DNA of 64,000 nucleotides from Burkholderia aenigmatica (GTDB taxonomy: Bacteria; Pseudomonadota; Gammaproteobacteria; Burkholderiales; Burkholderiaceae), in assembly GCF_902499175.1 (NCBI RefSeq), contig NZ_CABVQC010000027.1:35463-99462 (forward strand). Direction: 5' to 3'. The notes beneath the pieces are model-generated. The model was not told the origin of the DNA, made no database searches, and was given only the letters and a program-made list of their open reading frames with translations. Position numbers and translations under genes: made by a program. Of this stretch, positions 1 through 8,193 are shown piece after piece. How positions within the stretch are numbered: position 1 is the first letter of the stretch; each line of letters opens with the position of its first letter.

Positions 1-1
1 G

Positions 2-415
2 GACGGGTCGAAGATGGTCTTCTGCGATTCGCTCGTGCGAGAAATCCTCGTGTGCGATTACAGCCGCGCCGGTGTGGCCGGCGTGCGGCCGTTCGCACGG
101 CTGACCGATGCGGACGGCGACCCGGACGGCTCGACGATGGACCGCGACGGCGGCTTGTGGAACGCGCAGTGGGGCGGCCGGCGGGTAGTGCGCTACGCCG
201 CGGACGGCGTCGAGACGGAACGCATCGCGGTGCCGACCGCGCAGCCGAGCTGCGTGACGCTTGACGGCGAAGGCCGTCTGTACGTGACGAGTGCCCGCAT
301 CGGGTTGAGCGACGACGCGCTGGCCGGCGATCCGCATGCGGGCGGCGTGTTCGTCGCGCAGACGCGGCACGCGGGGCTACCGACCGCGCGGTTTGCGGGG
401 ACGCCGCGTAGCTGA
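2..415 (+). CDS. SMP-30/gluconolactonase-family protein, C-terminal part (5' end outside window)
   Basis: The reading frame is open from the first base, so the true start lies upstream. The visible 138 residues look like the last blades of an SMP-30/gluconolactonase/LRE beta-propeller: a PDGSTMDRDGGLW stretch followed by QWGGRRVVRYAADG and later CVTLDGEGRLYVTSA, each a typical blade turn of the family. Family members are metal-dependent lactonases that open sugar lactones such as gluconolactone or arabinonolactone in the cytoplasm. The substrate cannot be told from the tail alone. The reading frame ends with TGA, and about 170 bp without an evident gene separates it from the MarR gene. Confidence 0.75.
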   Translation, partial: DGSKMVFCDSLVREILVCDYSRAGVAGVRPFARLTDADGDPDGSTMDRDGGLWNAQWGGRRVVRYAADGVETERIAVPTAQPSCVTLDGEGRLYVTSARIGLSDDALAGDPHAGGVFVAQTRHAGLPTARFAGTPRS

Positions 416-587
416 TCGCGTACGGGATGCCGTTCATGGGATGTCGCTGACGCAGCGGGTTTCGCGGTCAGACCAGCAGTCCGCCGCGCATGCGTGAGCG
501 CGCAGCGGCTGTCCGGCATTACTGGAACGCCCCGTTTGCCTCCTGACGTGCTGGTAAGATGGCCCGCAATTCCATCCCGCCCGCACC

Positions 588-1103
588 ATGAGTTCCGCAC
601 CGACCAAACCCGCGAACCCGAAGAACGCCACGAAGAACGCCACGAAGAACGCCGCCCGCGCGACGGGCGACAAGCCGAGGGCGCGCGTGCAGCAGCGCCT
701 GACCTACGTGATCGGCGGCCTCGACCGGCTGCTGCGCCGCCACATGACCGACGCGCTCGCACCGCTCGGCATCACGCTCGCGCAATACACGGCGTTGTCG
801 GTGCTCGAGGCGCGCGGTGCGTCGTCGAATGCGCAATTGGCCGAGCGCTCGTGGATCACGCCGCAATCGGCGAACGAAGTGATGAGCGTGATGGCCGCCC
901 GCGGCTTCGTCACGCGTGAAGCCGATCCGTCGCACGGCCGCATCATCCTGCTGACGCTGACCGACGAAGGCGCGGCGATGCTGCGTGAATGCGAAGCCGT
1001 CCTGCGCCCGCTCGAGACGCGCATGCTCGGCGACGTCTCTGCCGACACCGCCGCGGACGTGCAGCGCGCGCTCGAACTGTTCTCGCGCAACCTGCGCGGC
1101 TGA
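588..1103 (+). CDS. MarR-family transcriptional regulator of hydroxycinnamate genes
   Basis: A 171-residue winged-helix MarR protein. Residues ~35-140 carry the family pattern: a dimerisation helix (LDRLLRRHM), LGITLAQYTALSVL, the recognition region NAQLAERSWITPQSANEVM, and the wing at about HGRIILLTLTDEG. The first ~30 residues are a Lys/Ala/Asn-rich tail containing a tandem KNAT repeat. MarR proteins of this type (FerR, CouR, HcaR) repress hydroxycinnamate genes and are released by the CoA thioester of the substrate. Its position upstream of the hydratase-lyase operon, and palindromes at 1236 and 5606, support that role here. The effector is inferred, not seen. Confidence 0.85.
   Translation: MSSAPTKPANPKNATKNATKNAARATGDKPRARVQQRLTYVIGGLDRLLRRHMTDALAPLGITLAQYTALSVLEARGASSNAQLAERSWITPQSANEVMSVMAARGFVTREADPSHGRIILLTLTDEGAAMLRECEAVLRPLETRMLGDVSADTAADVQRALELFSRNLRG
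621..653 (+). repeat. 12-bp tandem repeat inside the MarR gene
   Basis: The unit AAGAACGCCACG occurs twice in a row and a third time truncated to nine bases. It encodes the Lys-Asn-Ala-Thr repeats of the basic N-terminal tail of the MarR protein. Unit length is a multiple of three, so copy-number change would keep the frame. Confidence 0.8.
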
Positions 1104-1235
1104 CCGCCTTCCGGAACCTTCATCACGCGGGCCCGTGCGGCCCGCGTTCGCTTTGCCGGTCGCCTGACCGTTCCCCGATTCCGTCGTTTCCGCCGCTTTC
1201 CGATCCGGGTTTACACCGGCGCTCGTGCCGCTTGC

Positions 1236-1256
1236 AATATCAGGTAGCCTGATATT
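1236..1256 (+). promoter_or_regulatory. 21-bp palindromic operator upstream of the hydroxycinnamate operon
   Basis: A perfect inverted repeat with 9-bp arms, AATATCAGG and CCTGATATT, around the 3-bp spacer TAG. It ends 67 bp before the start of the hydratase-lyase gene, a usual place for a repressor site. The inner core ATCAGG-N3-CCTGAT recurs at 5606-5620 before the transporter. Size and symmetry fit a MarR dimer. Binding by the adjacent MarR protein is inferred. Confidence 0.75.
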
Positions 1257-1323
1257 AAATGAAGCCGTCCGCAGCAGGGATGCTGCGCACCGAATCGCAC
1301 AGGAACGAACGACAGGAACCGAT

Positions 1324-2154
1324 ATGAGCAAGTACGACAACCGCTGGCAGACCGTTGAAGTGAAGGTGGAGGCAGGCATCGCGTGGGTCACGCTGAACCG
1401 TCCGGACAAGCGCAATGCGATGAGCCCGACGCTCAACCAGGAGATGCTGCAGGTACTCGACGCGGTTGAGTTGGACGACGAGGCGAAGGTGCTCGTCCTC
1501 ACCGGCGCGGGCGCCGCGTGGACGGCCGGCATGGACCTGAAGGAATACTTCCGCGAGATCGACGGCGGCTCCGACGCGATGCAGGAAAAGGTGCGGCGCG
1601 ATGCGTCCGAATGGCAATGGCGCCGGCTTCGGATGTACAACAAGCCGACCATCGCGATGGTGAACGGCTGGTGCTTCGGCGGCGGTTTCTCGCCGCTCGT
1701 CGCGTGCGACCTCGCGATCGCGGCTGAAGAGGCGGTGTTCGGGCTGTCGGAGATCAACTGGGGCATCCCGCCCGGCAACCTCGTCAGCAAGGCGATGGCG
1801 GACACGGTCGGGCACCGTCGCGCGCTGCACTACATCATGACCGGCGACACGTTCACCGGCGTGGACGCCGCCGAAATGGGCCTCGTGAACAGCAGCGTGC
1901 CGCTCGCCGGGCTGCGCGACGCAACGATCGCGCTCGCTGTGCGGCTGATGGACAAGAACCCGGTCGTGCTGCGCGCGGCGAAGCACGGCTTCAAGCGCTC
2001 GCGCGAGCTCACGTGGGAGCAGTGCGAGGATTATCTGTACGCGAAGCTCGACCAGGCGCAGCTGCGCGATCCGGAACACGGCCGCGAACAAGGGCTCAAG
2101 CAGTTCCTCGACGACAAGACGATCAAGCCGGGCCTGCAGGCCTACAAGCGCTGA
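1324..2154 (+). CDS. ech: p-hydroxycinnamoyl-CoA hydratase/lyase (feruloyl-CoA hydratase-lyase)
   Basis: A 276-residue crotonase-fold enzyme, the usual HCHL length. It hydrates feruloyl-CoA (or p-coumaroyl-/caffeoyl-CoA) and cleaves the product to vanillin (or the matching hydroxybenzaldehyde) and acetyl-CoA. Crotonase oxyanion-hole segments are at residues ~66-76 (AWTAGMDLKEY) and ~113-123 (VNGWCFGGGFS). Ser123 and Glu143, the residues reported as important in the Pseudomonas fluorescens AN103 enzyme, fall at the same positions here, and the region LSEINWGIPPGN is typical of HCHL rather than generic enoyl-CoA hydratases. An ATG at 1324 gives the full-length family N-terminus. It is first gene of the ech-vdh-fcs operon. 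Confidence 0.93.
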   Translation: MSKYDNRWQTVEVKVEAGIAWVTLNRPDKRNAMSPTLNQEMLQVLDAVELDDEAKVLVLTGAGAAWTAGMDLKEYFREIDGGSDAMQEKVRRDASEWQWRRLRMYNKPTIAMVNGWCFGGGFSPLVACDLAIAAEEAVFGLSEINWGIPPGNLVSKAMADTVGHRRALHYIMTGDTFTGVDAAEMGLVNSSVPLAGLRDATIALAVRLMDKNPVVLRAAKHGFKRSRELTWEQCEDYLYAKLDQAQLRDPEHGREQGLKQFLDDKTIKPGLQAYKR

Positions 2155-2191
2155 CGCAACCGGACGAGAGACACGCATGGCAGGAGACAAC

Positions 2192-3640
2192 ATGACCGAC
2201 AGACGGATGCTGATCGCCGGCGAGTGGTGCGCCGCGTACGACGGGCGCACCTTTGACCGATTCAATCCCGCGACGGGCGCGCTGGCGTCGCGCGCGCCGG
2301 CGGCCGGCCAGGCCGACGCCGACGCGGCGATCGACGCCGCGCACCGCGCGTTTCCCGCATGGTCGGCACTTGCGCCGACCGAGCGGCGCCGGCTGCTGCT
2401 GAAGGCGGCCGATCTGATGGACGCCCGCATCGACGCGTTCATCGCGACCGGCGTGGCCGAAACCGGCGCGACGCCGGGCTGGATCGGCTTCAACGTGACG
2501 CTTGCGGCGAACATGCTGCGCGAAGCCGCGTCGATGACGACCCAGATCGCCGGCGACGTGATCCCGTCCGACGTGCCCGGCAACCTCGCACTCGCGATGC
2601 GCGTGCCGTGCGGCGTCGTGCTCGGCATCGCGCCGTGGAACGCGCCGGTGATCCTCGGCACGCGGGCGCTCGCGATGCCGCTCGCGTGCGGCAACACGGT
2701 CGTGTTGAAGGCGTCCGAGGCGTGCCCCGGCGTGCATGCGCTGATCGGCGCGGTGCTGGACGAAGCGGGGCTCGGCGCGGGTGTGGTCAACGTGATCACG
2801 CACGCGGCGGCCGACGCCCCCGAACTCGTCGAGCGGCTGATCGCGCATCCGCATGTGAAGCGCATCAACTTCACCGGGTCGACGCATGTCGGGCGCATCA
2901 TCGCGCGACACGCGGCCGCCCACCTGAAACCGGTGCTGCTCGAACTCGGCGGCAAGGCGCCCGTGCTCGTGCTGGACGATGCCGATCTCGACGCGGCCGT
3001 CGACGCGATCGCGTTCGGCGCGTTCTTCAACCAGGGGCAGATCTGCATGTCGACCGAGCGCGTGATCGCCGCGCGGCCGATTGCCGATGCGCTCGTCGAA
3101 CTTCTCGCCGCGAAGGCGCGCACGCTGGTCGCGGGCGATCCGCTGGCCGGCCATCCGCTCGGCACGATGGTCGACGCGGCGGCTGCCGCGCGTGCGGCGT
3201 CGCTCGTCGAGGATGCGCGTGCGCACGGCGCGCAGCTGCCGCTCGGCTGCCGCGTCGAAGGCGCGACGATGCAGCCGGCGATCGTCGATGGCGTGACGCG
3301 CGACATGCGCCTGTATCGCGAGGAGTCGTTCGCGCCGGTCGTTGCGATCCTGCGCGCGGACAGCGACGACGAAGCGGTCGCGCTCGCGAACGACAGCGAG
3401 TTCGGGCTGTCGGCGAGCGTGTTCAGCCGCGATGTCGCGCGCGCGATGGCAGTCGCACGACGGATCGAATCGGGGATCTGCCACATCAACGGCCCGACCG
3501 TGCACGACGAGGCGCAGATGCCGTTCGGCGGCACGAAGGCGAGCGGTTATGGCCGCTTCGGCAGCCGTGCGTCGATCTCTGAATTCACCGAGCTGCGCTG
3601 GATTACCGTGCAGACCACGCCGCGTCACTACCCGATATGA
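2192..3640 (+). CDS. vdh: vanillin dehydrogenase (NAD(P)-dependent aldehyde dehydrogenase)
   Basis: A 482-residue aldehyde dehydrogenase. Catalytic Cys285 lies in FFNQGQICMS, the general base Glu251 in LLELGGKAP, and the oxyanion Asn150 in APWNAP; FTGSTHVG is the cofactor-binding loop. Oxidises vanillin or 4-hydroxybenzaldehyde, the product of the preceding enzyme, to vanillate or 4-hydroxybenzoate. An in-frame ATG at 2177 exists, but AGGAG lies a few bases before the ATG at 2192, so 2192 is preferred. Its stop overlaps the start of fcs by 4 bp (ATGA), indicating translational coupling. Confidence 0.9.
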   Translation: MTDRRMLIAGEWCAAYDGRTFDRFNPATGALASRAPAAGQADADAAIDAAHRAFPAWSALAPTERRRLLLKAADLMDARIDAFIATGVAETGATPGWIGFNVTLAANMLREAASMTTQIAGDVIPSDVPGNLALAMRVPCGVVLGIAPWNAPVILGTRALAMPLACGNTVVLKASEACPGVHALIGAVLDEAGLGAGVVNVITHAAADAPELVERLIAHPHVKRINFTGSTHVGRIIARHAAAHLKPVLLELGGKAPVLVLDDADLDAAVDAIAFGAFFNQGQICMSTERVIAARPIADALVELLAAKARTLVAGDPLAGHPLGTMVDAAAAARAASLVEDARAHGAQLPLGCRVEGATMQPAIVDGVTRDMRLYREESFAPVVAILRADSDDEAVALANDSEFGLSASVFSRDVARAMAVARRIESGICHINGPTVHDEAQMPFGGTKASGYGRFGSRASISEFTELRWITVQTTPRHYPI

Positions 3641-5538
3641 GCGAGCCGACGATGAATGATGCAACGCTCGCCAGCGAGCCGGTGCACGACACGGGCGGCG
3701 TGCGTTATCGCGCGGCGGCCGTCGCCGTAGGCGCGGCCGAGATTCGACGCGCGGAAAACGGCGCGTGGTACCTGCGCTCGCGCGAACTGCTCGGCGACTA
3801 CCCGACGCGCCTGACCGACTGCCTCGTGAACGGTGCGCAAGCGCATCCCGATCGCGTGCTGGCCGCGAAGCGTGGCGCCGATGGCCGCTGGATCGAGATC
3901 ACTTACGCGCAGATGCTCGAACGCGCCCGCGCGCTCGGCCAGGGCCTCGTCGATCTCGGGCTGTCGGTCGAGCGTCCGCTCGCGGTGCTGTCCGGCAACG
4001 ATCTCGAGCATCTGCAACTGATGTTCGCGGCGATGCTGGCCGGCGTGCCGTATTCGCCGATCTCGCCTGCGTATTCGCTGGTGTCGACCGACTACGGCAA
4101 GCTGCGTCACACGCTCGGCGTGCTGCGGCCGGGTGCCGTATTCGTCGCCGAGCGCGCGCCGTTTGCGCGTGCGCTCGACGCCGTGTTGCCGGCCGATACG
4201 ACCCTGATCGTCGCGCGCGATGCCGATGCGCAGGGCCGGGTGGTGCCGCTCTCGCACTTGCTCGCCGCCGTCCCGCGCACGATCGACGCGATCCATGCGG
4301 CGGTCGGCCCCGACCATCTTGCGAAGATCCTGTTCACGTCCGGCTCGACGAAGCAGCCGAAGGCCGTGCCGACCACGCACCGGATGCTGTGCAGCAACCA
4401 GCAGATGCTGCGCCAGACGATGCCCGAACTGACGCGCGAACCGCCGGTGCTGGTCGACTGGCTGCCGTGGAATCACACGTTCGGCGGCAGTCACAACCTC
4501 GGCATCGCGCTGTACAACGGCGGCACGCTTTATATCGACGACGGCCGTCCGGTGCCGGGCCGCTTCGACGAAACCGTGCGCAACCTGCGCGAGATCGCGC
4601 CGACGATCTACTTCAACGTGCCGAAAGGCTGGGAAGAACTGACGGCCGCGCTCGAACGCGATGCCGTGCTGCGCGACACGTTTTTCTCGCGCGTGAAGCT
4701 GTATTTCTTCGGCGGCGCGGGCCTGTCGCAGGCCGCGTGGGACCGGCTCGACCGCGTGACCCATGCGCATTGCGGCGAGCGCATCCGGATCATGGCCGGC
4801 CTCGGGATGACGGAGGCGTCGCCGTCGTGCCTGTTCACGACGGGGCCGCTGATGTGCGCCGGCTATATCGGGTTGCCCGCACCCGGCTGCGACGCGAAGC
4901 TCGTGCCGAGCGGCGGCAAGCTCGAACTGCGTTTCAAGGGGCCGAACGTGATGCGCGGCTACTGGCACGCGGACGTCGATCCGCGCGACGTGTTCGACGA
5001 CGAAGGGTATTACCGCAGCGGCGACGCGGGCGTCTTTGCCGATCCGGAGCGGCCGGAGCTCGGGCTGCTGTTCGACGGGCGGCTGACCGAGGATTTCAAG
5101 CTGAGCAGCGGCACCTTCGTCAGCGTCGGGCCGCTGCGCGCGAACGCGGTGTCGAGCGGCGCGCCGTACGTGCAGGACGTGGTCGTCACCGGGATCAATC
5201 GAGACGACATCGGGCTGCTGGTGTTTCCGCGCGTCGACGCGTGCCGTGCGTTGGCGGCGCTTGCCGCCGAGGCCTCGGTGGCCGACGTGCTGCGTGCGCC
5301 GGCCGTGCGCGCCGTGTTCGAGACCTGGCTCGCCGCGCTGAACCGGCATGCGAGCGGCGGCTCGACGTTCGTCGCGCGTATCCGGTTGATGGACACGCCG
5401 CCGTCGCTCGATCTCGGCGAAGCGACCGACAAGGGTTCGCTGAACCAGGCGGCCGTGCAGCAGCATCGCGCGGCGACGATCGACGCGCTGTATGACCCGG
5501 CGCGCCGCGATCCCGATGTGATTCACGCATCGGCTTAG
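3637..5538 (+). CDS. fcs: feruloyl-CoA synthetase (hydroxycinnamate-CoA ligase)
   Basis: A 633-residue ANL-superfamily acyl-CoA synthetase. The P-loop-like signature ILFTSGSTKQPKAVP lies near residues 228-243, followed by WLPWNHTFGG, the A5-like GLGMTEASP, and YYRSGDAG. Fcs activates ferulate, p-coumarate or caffeate with ATP and CoA, producing the substrate of the hydratase-lyase encoded two genes upstream. The 4-bp overlap with vdh and the terminator just after the stop make ech-vdh-fcs a complete operon. Length and the divergent C-terminal domain (GRLTEDFKLSSGTFVSVGPLR) fit the feruloyl-CoA synthetase branch rather than acetyl-CoA synthetase. Confidence 0.92.
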   Translation: MSEPTMNDATLASEPVHDTGGVRYRAAAVAVGAAEIRRAENGAWYLRSRELLGDYPTRLTDCLVNGAQAHPDRVLAAKRGADGRWIEITYAQMLERARALGQGLVDLGLSVERPLAVLSGNDLEHLQLMFAAMLAGVPYSPISPAYSLVSTDYGKLRHTLGVLRPGAVFVAERAPFARALDAVLPADTTLIVARDADAQGRVVPLSHLLAAVPRTIDAIHAAVGPDHLAKILFTSGSTKQPKAVPTTHRMLCSNQQMLRQTMPELTREPPVLVDWLPWNHTFGGSHNLGIALYNGGTLYIDDGRPVPGRFDETVRNLREIAPTIYFNVPKGWEELTAALERDAVLRDTFFSRVKLYFFGGAGLSQAAWDRLDRVTHAHCGERIRIMAGLGMTEASPSCLFTTGPLMCAGYIGLPAPGCDAKLVPSGGKLELRFKGPNVMRGYWHADVDPRDVFDDEGYYRSGDAGVFADPERPELGLLFDGRLTEDFKLSSGTFVSVGPLRANAVSSGAPYVQDVVVTGINRDDIGLLVFPRVDACRALAALAAEASVADVLRAPAVRAVFETWLAALNRHASGGSTFVARIRLMDTPPSLDLGEATDKGSLNQAAVQQHRAATIDALYDPARRDPDVIHASA

Positions 5539-5563
5539 CGATATGCATCGGTACACGTGACGA

Positions 5564-5594
5564 CCTGCCGGCCACGAGACCGGCAGGCTTTTTT
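5564..5594 (+). terminator. Rho-independent terminator of the ech-vdh-fcs operon
   Basis: Perfect 8-bp stem CCTGCCGG / CCGGCAGG with an 8-nt loop, followed by C and six Ts. It begins 25 bp after the fcs stop codon. Confidence 0.88.
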
Positions 5595-5605
5595 ACGGCC
5601 AGTGA

Positions 5606-5620
5606 ATCAGGCTGCCTGAT
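5606..5620 (+). promoter_or_regulatory. second ATCAGG-N3-CCTGAT operator, upstream of the transporter gene
   Basis: Perfect inverted repeat ATCAGG-CTG-CCTGAT with the same half-sites and spacer length as the site at 1236-1256. It lies 121 bp before the MFS transporter start and immediately after the operon terminator, so it marks a second promoter probably under the same MarR regulator. Confidence 0.72.
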
Positions 5621-5740
5621 AAAAGGGCGGCCGTTCGACCGACCCATTGCGCGCCTGCCCGCCCCTGGCCGGCGGCGGCGCGCGCTGCGAGCGGCCCTGC
5701 GAGGCACGCCGACGACGACACGACAAGGATTGGAGACACG

Positions 5741-6946
5741 ATGAACACCTACGTTGCCGAAAGACCGGCGGTCGCGACGACACTCGCGCTGTGCTTCGCG
5801 ATCGCGTTGCTCGAAGGGCTCGACCTGCAGTCGGTCGGCGTGGCCGCGCCGCGCATGGCGCGCGAATTCGGGCTGACCGTGTCGCAAATGGGGATTGCGT
5901 TCAGCGCGGGCACCTTCGGGCTGCTGCCGGGCGCAATGCTCGGCGGGCGGCTGGCCGACCGGATCGGGCGCAAGCGCGTGCTGATTGCGTCGGTCGCGCT
6001 GTTCGGGCTGCTGTCGATCGCCACCGCGCAGGCGTCGAGCTTCGCGATGCTCGTCGTCGTGCGCGTGCTGACCGGCATCGGCCTCGGCGGCGCGATGCCG
6101 AACCTGATCGCGTTGTCGTCGGAAGCGGTCGAGCCGCGCTCGCGCAGCAGCGCGGTGGCGACGATGTATTGCGGCATCCCGTTCGGCGGCGTGATCGCGT
6201 CGCTGATCGGCGTGCTGCTCGCCGGCGATACCGAGTGGCGCCACATCTTCTACGTCGGCGGCGCGGGGCCGCTGCTGCTCGTGCCGCTGCTGGCGATGCT
6301 GCTGCCGGAATCGCGCGCGTATCTCGACATCGCCGGCACGTCGGCCGCGCGTACGAGCGTCGCCCGCACGCTGTTCGGCGACGGCCGCACGATATCAACG
6401 CTCGCACTGTGGATCAGCTATTTCTGCACGCTGATCGTCCTGTACTTCCTGCTGAACTGGCTGCCGTCGCTGATGGCCGCGCGCGGGCTCGATCGCGAGC
6501 ATGTCGGTCTCGTGCAGATCGCATTCAACGTCGGCGGCGGGCTCGGCGCGCTCGGTATCGGCGCGGCACTCGACCGGATGCGCGCGTCGCGCGTGGTCGG
6601 AGGCATGTACGTCGGGATCGTGCTGTCGCTGGCCGCGCTGGCGGCCGCGCCCGGTTTCGCATCGCTCGCGGCGGCCGCGTTCGCGGCCGGGATGTTCGTG
6701 GTCGGCGGGCAGTCGGTGCTGTATGCGCTCGCGGCGATCTACTATCCGACCGCGATGCGCGGCACGGGCGTCGGCACGGCGGTGGCCGTCGGCCGGCTCG
6801 GCTCCGTCGTCGGGCCGCTCGCGGCCGCGACGCTGCTGGCCGCGGGCCGCAGCGCGCCGGTCGTGATCGGCGCGAGCATCCCCGTCACGCTCGTCGCGGC
6901 CGTCGCCGCGCTGCTGCTGATCCGCCGCCCGCGGGCCGGCGACTGA
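5741..6946 (+). CDS. MFS transporter, aromatic acid:H+ symporter type
   Basis: 401 residues with about 12 hydrophobic segments. The MFS motif A between TM2 and TM3 is present (GGRLADRIGRKR), and the TM1 region ALLEGLDLQSVGVAAP carries the acidic residue typical of the AAHS family (PcaK, MhpT, BenK). Inner-membrane uptake of hydroxycinnamates or the resulting hydroxybenzoates is likely because the gene lies between the catabolic operon and the porin, behind the shared operator at 5606. GGAG lies shortly before the ATG. Exact substrate unknown. Confidence 0.85.
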   Translation: MNTYVAERPAVATTLALCFAIALLEGLDLQSVGVAAPRMAREFGLTVSQMGIAFSAGTFGLLPGAMLGGRLADRIGRKRVLIASVALFGLLSIATAQASSFAMLVVVRVLTGIGLGGAMPNLIALSSEAVEPRSRSSAVATMYCGIPFGGVIASLIGVLLAGDTEWRHIFYVGGAGPLLLVPLLAMLLPESRAYLDIAGTSAARTSVARTLFGDGRTISTLALWISYFCTLIVLYFLLNWLPSLMAARGLDREHVGLVQIAFNVGGGLGALGIGAALDRMRASRVVGGMYVGIVLSLAALAAAPGFASLAAAAFAAGMFVVGGQSVLYALAAIYYPTAMRGTGVGTAVAVGRLGSVVGPLAAATLLAAGRSAPVVIGASIPVTLVAAVAALLLIRRPRAGD

Positions 6947-7016
6947 CATCGTTTTCCGTTTTTTCAATGCGTGCCGTCAGAGCGCGCGATTACTCAAGGT
7001 CTGGAGACACAACGAC

Positions 7017-8165
7017 ATGAACAAGAGCACCAGGAACGGCCTGCTGGCCGCCGGCGCATGCTGCGCGCTGGCCGCGCCGGCGGCACACGCGCAGTCGAGC
7101 GTGACGCTGTACGGCATCATCGATACGGGCGTCGAATTCGTGTCGCACGCGAACGCGGCGGGCGACCACGTGGTGCGCATGCCGGCCGTGACGGGCGAGT
7201 TGCCGTCGCGCTGGGGGCTGCGCGGCGCGGAGGATCTCGGCGGCGGCTATCAGGCGGTATTCACGCTGGAAAGCGGCTTCAACGTGCGCGGCGGCGATCT
7301 CGGCCAGGGCGGGCGGCTGTTCGGGCGGCAGGCGTTCGTCGGGCTGAAGGGCGGCTTTGGCACGCTCGCGTTCGGCCGCCAGTACACGATGACCTACCTC
7401 GCGCTGCAGGGCGCGGACATCATCGGCCCCGACATCTACGGGCTTGGTTCGCTCGACGCGTACGTGCCGAACGGGCGCGCCGACAACGCAGTGACCTACA
7501 TAGGCACGTACCGCGGCGTGACGCTCGGCGCTGCGTATTCGTTCGGCCGCGACGGCGCGGGCACCGGCAACTCGCCGGGGCAGGGCACGTGCGCGGGGCA
7601 AGTGCCGGGCGACGCCGTCCAGTGTCGCAACTGGTCGGTGATGCTCAAGTACGACAGCGCGTATTTCGGTGCGGCGGCCTCGTACGAGGAACAGCGCGGC
7701 GGCACCGGCGCGGCCGCGAACTTTTTCGACGGCATCGCGCCGGTCGCTTTCACCCGCAGCGGCGGCAAGGACGCGCGCACGCACGTGAGCGCATACGCGC
7801 AGGCGGCGGGCGCGCGGATCGGCGCGGGCTGGATCGGGCGGCGCGTATCGACCGGTTCGCCGGCCGCGGCCGGTGCGCATTCCGACCTGTTCTTCGTCGG
7901 GGCGTCGTATGCGGTCAAGCCGGATTTCGTCGTCGACGGCGAAGGCTACCGGATCGTCAACAGCGCACACGACACACGCGCGACGATGGCGACATTGCGC
8001 GCGACTTATCTGCTGACGAAGCGCACGGCGGTCTACGCGCAGTCGTCGTATCTGTGGAACAGCACGCATGCGCGCTACGCGGTCAGCGGCGGCGGGGCCG
8101 GCACGACACCCGGCGAAGGGATGGGGCAGCTCGGCGCGATGGTCGGCATCCGGCACATGTTCTGA
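7017..8165 (+). CDS. Gram-negative general porin (OmpC/Omp32-like trimeric barrel)
   Basis: 382 residues. A signal peptide ends at AAPAAHAQ, followed by the hallmark first strand SSVTLYGIIDTGVEF and the loop-barrel pattern of Burkholderia porins (SRWGLRGAEDLGGGYQAVF, GRLFGRQAFVGLKG, FGRQYT). The C-terminal strand ends in Phe (MVGIRHMF), the BAM recognition residue. It forms a diffusion channel in the outer membrane and, by context, admits hydroxycinnamates or their esters. GGAG precedes the ATG. It follows the MFS gene by 70 bp and may be co-transcribed. Confidence 0.9.
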   Translation: MNKSTRNGLLAAGACCALAAPAAHAQSSVTLYGIIDTGVEFVSHANAAGDHVVRMPAVTGELPSRWGLRGAEDLGGGYQAVFTLESGFNVRGGDLGQGGRLFGRQAFVGLKGGFGTLAFGRQYTMTYLALQGADIIGPDIYGLGSLDAYVPNGRADNAVTYIGTYRGVTLGAAYSFGRDGAGTGNSPGQGTCAGQVPGDAVQCRNWSVMLKYDSAYFGAAASYEEQRGGTGAAANFFDGIAPVAFTRSGGKDARTHVSAYAQAAGARIGAGWIGRRVSTGSPAAAGAHSDLFFVGASYAVKPDFVVDGEGYRIVNSAHDTRATMATLRATYLLTKRTAVYAQSSYLWNSTHARYAVSGGGAGTTPGEGMGQLGAMVGIRHMF

Positions 8166-8179
8166 TCCGGCAGCCTGAC
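8165..8179 (+). promoter_or_regulatory. degenerate copy of the ATCAGG-N3-CCTGAT operator before the esterase gene
   Basis: ATCCGG-CAG-CCTGAC matches 10 of the 12 arm bases of the operators at 1236 and 5606 and keeps the 3-bp spacer. It overlaps the porin stop codon and lies 15 bp before the esterase start, so it may be chance. Confidence 0.25.
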
Positions 8180-8193
8180 GAACGGGAGCTATC

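Noticed and set aside
1255..3534. Long open frame on the minus strand opposite the hydratase-lyase and vanillin dehydrogenase (759 codons).
   Set aside because: Arg/Ala/Ser-rich shadow typical of high-GC genes; no family motif or ribosome site, and the plus strand carries clear enzymes.
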